Source of the DNA: Ophiodon elongatus
Lineage: Eukaryota > Chordata > Actinopteri > Perciformes > Hexagrammidae
Direction: 5' to 3'
Assembly: GCA_016806645.1 (NCBI GenBank)
Contig: JACSYO010002159.1
Location: 9,260,501-9,324,500, forward strand
DNA length: 64,000 nucleotides
Every line of letters begins with the position of its first letter. Positions within the stretch are counted from its first letter, which is position 1. The notes below the pieces were generated by a model that saw only the letters and a list, made by a program, of their open reading frames with translations, did no database searches and was not told where the DNA came from. The translations under genes and the position numbers were made by a program. Below, one piece after another: positions 59,568-64,000 of the stretch.

Positions 59568-60910
59568 TTACTGTGGCATCCCATCACGTGGCAGCCTGTT
59601 ATTTAGAGGGATCTGTGACATCTCCTGTGGAGTTAATGTCGCCGTGGTGGACTCTACGGCACTTATGTGGAGTTGCTTACGGCAGATTGCGGATGTCAGT
59701 CTTTTCCTAAACACCTTACACAGGAACACGTAGATGAGCGGGTCCAGACACACATTGGTGGCCGACAGCCACTGGGTGGTTTCTTTTGCGATGTAGAAAG
59801 CGTTCTGTGCCTGGCAATGAATTGCCATGCTGCGAGTCTGGGTCAATGTGTAGGGAACGCGAGCAAAGTGAAAGGGGGCAAAGCAGATGAAAAACACCCC
59901 CACGACCACAAAGACCTTTACTTTGGTTCTGCGACTGGAAGCTTGCGATCTGCTCTTTGAGGCTTTGTATGACTCATAAACCTTCTTGCTGATGAACGTG
60001 TAGCAAACCACCATCAAGGCCAGCGTACCCCAGAAAACTACCTGAAAGCACACGACAACAAAACATTAGGCAAGACTCACAGCATTTCTAATGTCTAATG
60101 TTTACCAGCTGTAGTTAAAGGTCAAATGCCGCGTTTTATTAATCATGTAGTATAGTGAAGTGTATTTAAATGTGCTAATATTTAAGGAATACACAGTACA
60201 CGACACATTCTTCTTACTAAGTAGATTTCCCACAATTCCTTTATTTCATAGCTACCTGACAGAAATAGTTGAAACCTTCATGCCAAAGCAAGCCGGCAGG
60301 GCTCTTCATGGAGGTGCACTTCATTCTGTTTCCAATGACCCGTGGCTTCTGGTCACTTAGAATAACATTCGGTAATGCCAAAGACAACATGACTGCCCAG
60401 ACAGTTGCACTCAGCACCTGCCCAACACGAACCCGCTGCAGGAAACACTTCCCAAATGGCCTTACTATCTTCAGGTAGCGGTCCAGGCTGATGAGGCCCA
60501 GCAGGAGGATGCTGATGTACATGGTGATGTAGAATAAAACCGCAGAGTATTGGCAGTAGAAGGCGCGTAGTCGCAAGGAGCCTACACCTGCATCAGCTAA
60601 GATTTTCAGAGGTATGGTCAGGGTCATCAGCAGGTCAGCCACCACCTGTTAATGAAGGAAGTTTTTTTTGTTGCTCTGTACTGACAACTAAATGTATAAA
60701 GCAACCCCTCCCCCCCCCATGTCTTACCACATTTTTTAGAAAGACCACAAATGTTGAGGAGCTGGGAATGCTGAAGAAGATCCATGCAGCCAGGGAATTC
60801 AGTATCAGGGCGACTATAAAGAGGATGCTGTATAGACAGGGGATCACCACAGTTGTCACACTGGTATCCCGAACACACTTGATAGAAGTGTTTGACAGGC
60901 TGTTGTTCAT
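59568..60910 (-). CDS. p2ry13: P2Y13 ADP receptor, complete
   Basis: Three coding exons: 60728-60910, 60256-60645 and 59568-60041, all introns GT-AG and in phase 0, giving 348 residues. Strong resemblance to human P2Y13: CVRDT at the N-terminus, IPSSSTFVVFLKN, VADLLMTLTIPLKIL, KVYESYKASKSR, and ICFAPFHFARVPYTLTQT. P2Y13 is a Gi-coupled plasma-membrane receptor for ADP. Visible marks: sequons at N2 and N7, DRY at 116-118, C92 and C171 for the conserved bridge, H249-x-x-R252 in TM6, and DPLIY in TM7. K277-E278 begin the KExxL motif of the P2Y12 group, but the last position is Q281 and not Leu. An AG directly before GTCCACCG upstream of the ATG suggests a 5' UTR intron; a possible leader exon ends at a GTAAGA donor near 61650. 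It is a neighbour of a second P2Y12-group receptor on the same strand. Confidence 0.92.
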
Positions 60911-63369
60911 CTTCTGATCTTCGGTGGACCTTTGGGGGGTGAGGAAGAGGAGTGATAAAGAGAGTAAGATTGAGTCATAGGAATAATGAAAAGAGAGAAC
61001 AGTGTAATATTTTGTTTCCAGATGTCTATGCAAGTTCCTTCTAGAAATTACTCAAAAAGAACTGCAGCTGTGTATAATTATGGGTTAATTTTTTATGTTT
61101 TCTTTCACAACTGGTTTTTGGACTTTAAGTTAGACTATCTAAGTTTCTTTCTGTCTGAATTCAACAACTAAAGATCACTTCCTGACACTTTAAGTAACAT
61201 ATAAATACTTATTTTCATACAAACGTTAACTACTTTGTAACTTCTACATTTGACCATAGTTAGAGAAGGGGTCACCCAGGACAGTCAATTCATAATGGTA
61301 TGACCGCTTATTCAGTTTTACAGTTATAGATTCACTTAATATACAGTGGTGAAGGCACCCATCAACTAACTCTTGCATTTATTCATTTGGAATTCTCCTC
61401 CTGTCTGATAGTATATCTGCCCAGTGTGCTGTCTTTACATTGAAAACTTTAACGGCTTAGAATAACACTGAGGCCAGGAGCAGGAGCTATGGCAACTGAG
61501 ATATACAATACTCTACATCCTTTGTCTGTTTTAATGCGCCAGCTAATGTTAATTAGGTCTGTCACAACAAATTCCATCTTTGTGCCCAGCTTAAAGTGGT
61601 AATCTACTCAATGTAGAAGATACTTGAAAAGTCAATAATTGAGTCTTACCTTCTTATTGTGTCCTTATCATCTGCGACTGTTGGGCATGTGAAGAATAAT
61701 GAATTAAACAAAGAAAAACCACAGTATATATAAAAAAGGAAAAAGTGAAATATTCTCCTTTTCTCTTCTTATCCACAGGAAGGAAATATATCCAACAAAA
61801 AAAAAAAAACACTATTGCAAATCTCTTACTGTTACTTTCATTCTTTAAGAAGTACTTCTGACTCAAAGAGGTTTCCGCCAGTCTGTCTTTCTTTCTCTGT
61901 ATTTCTCTCTCCCTGCCTTAAAGTGTGTATGTGTCATGCTCTTACAATGGGTGGTCTCTGGAGCTACTGTGTGGCTGTCTTGTCACAATCCCAATGAGTT
62001 TGCCAGTCTTCCTTCCTTTCTGAAAGACCCTTTCCTTCCTTGCTTCCTGTTTCAATTGTCTGCTGAGTGGCTTGTTCTGCTCTATGCCAGTCCCCCTGCC
62101 TCCGCTAGCTTGCGTCAGTCTTAGTAGCAGTTGACAGGCGCACACCAAAGCCATGGACTTATTTCTCGACACATCAAGAGACCTCCTGCACCCCACCACT
62201 CCACCCTCCGTCCTGCAGCTTATTTACCCCACCTCTGTCTGTCTGTGTTTCCTCATCATGAGACTCAGCCTAGGCAGCACTAACCACAGACACCGCAAAA
62301 AATATACTGCATATATTGTGCTACTTCTCATGAAATGTGGTTCCTTAAACTCCTTTACGATAAATACGAGCTATGCCATGACAGAAAAGGCAAGTAATTA
62401 ACAAAGTAGTTGTGAAAAACGTTATATTGTAATGGTTTTTATTTACTACTAAGACAACATATCCACACATCTGTAAAAGTTTTTTTTTGAGATAGCACAT
62501 ATTGTCTTTATCAATGCAAAACACACTACGAGTACATAAAAAGTGATTGAACATTCCATTCCACTAGAAATTGACAGTGTTGCTTTCTTTATTCCCTCAA
62601 TCAGAATGACATAGACACCTGTGGTTTCTACACCCACAGAGACTGAAAGCTCAAGCGGTTGCTCAACAGGTTGCTCAACTGGCATATACAAGAAGTGGCA
62701 TTCGAAAGGAAAATGTGTTGAACCTAAAAGTTGTGTTTGAAATATGCAACACTGAGCAGACTATTTTTATATTGATTATAACAATTCTATAGATTTAGAG
62801 AAGACTTTACTTATTTTAATATATATCAAAAACAGACTTTATTCTTTGCAGTAACCATCCATGTTAGGTGCTGATTAGCATGCTACAAATGGAAGACTGG
62901 CCGATAGACACATTGAACATTAGCAAAATATTATTAAATACATGACCTATTTTTACTATCACAACAAACATTATATGACTTCAGTGTGAGATGCAAATGT
63001 TATCTAACTTAACTTAACTTGCTCTGCATGGTAGCCTCATTTACAATCTCCCTCCTAGAACTATTGATTGTGAACTTGCAGAGCTACTATAGAACTATGT
63101 TTTGCTGACAAAAAAACAAACAGCATAATAACAGCACCCTCTTGTCTCATGCTGTTTATCTCACCCATCCTTATTGTATTTCCTGTTAATGGTTTTCAAA
63201 CTATTTAGAGCGACTCTTTAAGAAGACACGAAACAGCACAGCACAACTTCATATTAATATAAATGTTATGATAGAACAAAAACAATCTAACAATAATCTG
63301 ACTTTTAGTCTACAAAATCTTCAGTAACATCTGAGTTTAGTCCATAACATAGCATCTTCATAACCTTTA
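60911..63369. other. Intergenic sequence between the two P2Y12-group genes
   Basis: No coding exon. It probably includes the p2ry13 leader exon (donor near 61650, minus strand) and promoter, and the 3' UTR of the gene to the right. A TTAAC-type short repeat lies near 63005-63020. Confidence 0.45.
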
Positions 63370-64000
63370 TCAGGCTGGCAAAGTGCCTGCCGCTTTGTTT
63401 GCTGACGCTACTTTGAACGAGACAACCACATTTTTCATCATAGACATCAGTTTCTCCTTGAACTCCCGACACAGAAAGACGTAGAGAAGTGGGTCCATGC
63501 AGGTGTTTGTGCAGGCAAACCAGTAGCCGAGGTCCTTGGCCAACCTGATTTTGGCAACTAAATAAGAGCCCTTGGTATGGGAAGAAAAGTTGACTTGTTG
63601 AGATGTGTATGCGATCCTTAAAATATGGTACGGTCCGAATACCCCAAAAAACACAATGAGGACTAGGAAAACACGTAATTTGATCTTCTGCTTTCCCTGG
63701 TTGTTGCTGCTGCCAGATTTTCGAAAAGACTGGATAACCTTGTTTGCAATGCAAATGTAGCAAACTACAATGACCACACTGACAAACCAGAAGAAAGCAT
63801 TTAGGCAAATCACTGTCATCTTATGGCTGATAAGTCCATCCGGTCCTTTCAGATCCATACAAGTCTTGATCTGTGTTATATTGGCCATTGATTTGTTACT
63901 TAAAATCATATTTGGTAAAGCTGTGGTTCCAAGCAGTATTACCCAGACTAAGCCTGACATCAGTTTGCTGAAGGTCAGATTCTGACCAAACAACTTGTTG
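63370..64000 (-). CDS. P2Y12-group receptor, 3' part (cut by the window end)
   Basis: An open frame of about 209 codons enters from the right edge and ends in TGA at 63370-63372. It covers the second intracellular loop to the C-terminus of a P2Y receptor: LVWVILLGTTALPNMILSN (TM4), CMDLKGPDGL with the loop cysteine, LNAFFWFVSVVIVVCYICIA (TM5), KIKLRVFLVLIVFFGVFGPYHILRIAYTSQQ (TM6, given here in two overlapping parts: KIKLRVFLVLIVFF and GPYHILRIAYTSQQ), and CTNTCMDPLLYVFLC (TM7). HxxR in TM6 and the overall pattern place it in the P2Y12/13/14/GPR87/GPR171 group. The TM6 FxxCxxP cysteine is replaced by Gly (FFGVFGPYH), and the KExxL position reads KDLGY. These changes prevent a firm ortholog call. 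Unlike p2ry13 next to it, there is no intron before TM5. Confidence 0.85.
   Translation of the reverse strand, partial: NKLFGQNLTFSKLMSGLVWVILLGTTALPNMILSNKSMANITQIKTCMDLKGPDGLISHKMTVICLNAFFWFVSVVIVVCYICIANKVIQSFRKSGSSNNQGKQKIKLRVFLVLIVFFGVFGPYHILRIAYTSQQVNFSSHTKGSYLVAKIRLAKDLGYWFACTNTCMDPLLYVFLCREFKEKLMSMMKNVVVSFKVASANKAAGTLPA

Noticed and set aside
1..64000. tRNA genes, microRNA hairpins, CRISPR arrays, phage or bacterial operons
   Set aside because: I looked for tRNA B-box words, let-7/miR-15/16-like seeds and regular spacer arrays and found none that I could support. The short exact hairpins have arms too short and loops too small for microRNA precursors.

Overview
The window looks like ray-finned (teleost, probably percomorph) fish nuclear DNA. 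The reasons are short-intron vertebrate genes with canonical GT-AG splice sites, very frequent (CA)n, (GA)n and other microsatellites, several short interspersed repeat families that I know as common in fish genomes, and a small LTR retroelement primed by tRNA-Pro. No species can be named from the sequence alone.

Layout. Positions 1 to about 34.2 kb contain no coding gene I can support. They hold microsatellites, purine-rich and pyrimidine-rich blocks, old interspersed repeats and three perfect short inverted repeats. From 34.2 to 43.1 kb, five small exons on the minus strand join in frame into the 5' part of an IQ-motif protein. I interpret it as a divergent IQCJ / IQCJ-SCHIP1 gene, whose large introns and 3' exons would account for the empty left part of the window. 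Its start lies about 580 bp from the start of an intronless P2Y-type receptor on the plus strand (43.7-44.7 kb), so the two are head to head. A short, internally deleted LTR element follows (45.8-47.2 kb).

The complete mfsd1 gene lies on the minus strand from 49.95 to 56.05 kb. I could place 15 coding exons that join without a frame break into a 463-residue protein. The right end carries two minus-strand P2Y12-group receptor genes: a complete three-exon p2ry13 (59.57-60.91 kb) and the 3' part of a second, unassigned receptor that runs off the window at 64 kb.

Together the genes encode three nucleotide-receptor-like GPCRs for the cell surface, one lysosomal transporter and one putative calmodulin-binding scaffold. 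They are linked by position and not by an obvious pathway. In mammals MFSD1 and IQCJ-SCHIP1 are neighbours in the same order and orientation, and the P2RY12/13/14 cluster lies elsewhere on the same chromosome arm. I saw no CRISPR, phage, bacterial or other unexpected system. The most interesting items are the divergent IQ-motif gene and its shared upstream region, the altered microswitch residues in the intronless P2Y receptor, an interspersed repeat carrying a perfect oestrogen-response-element palindrome, and exact hairpins that look like template-switch products.
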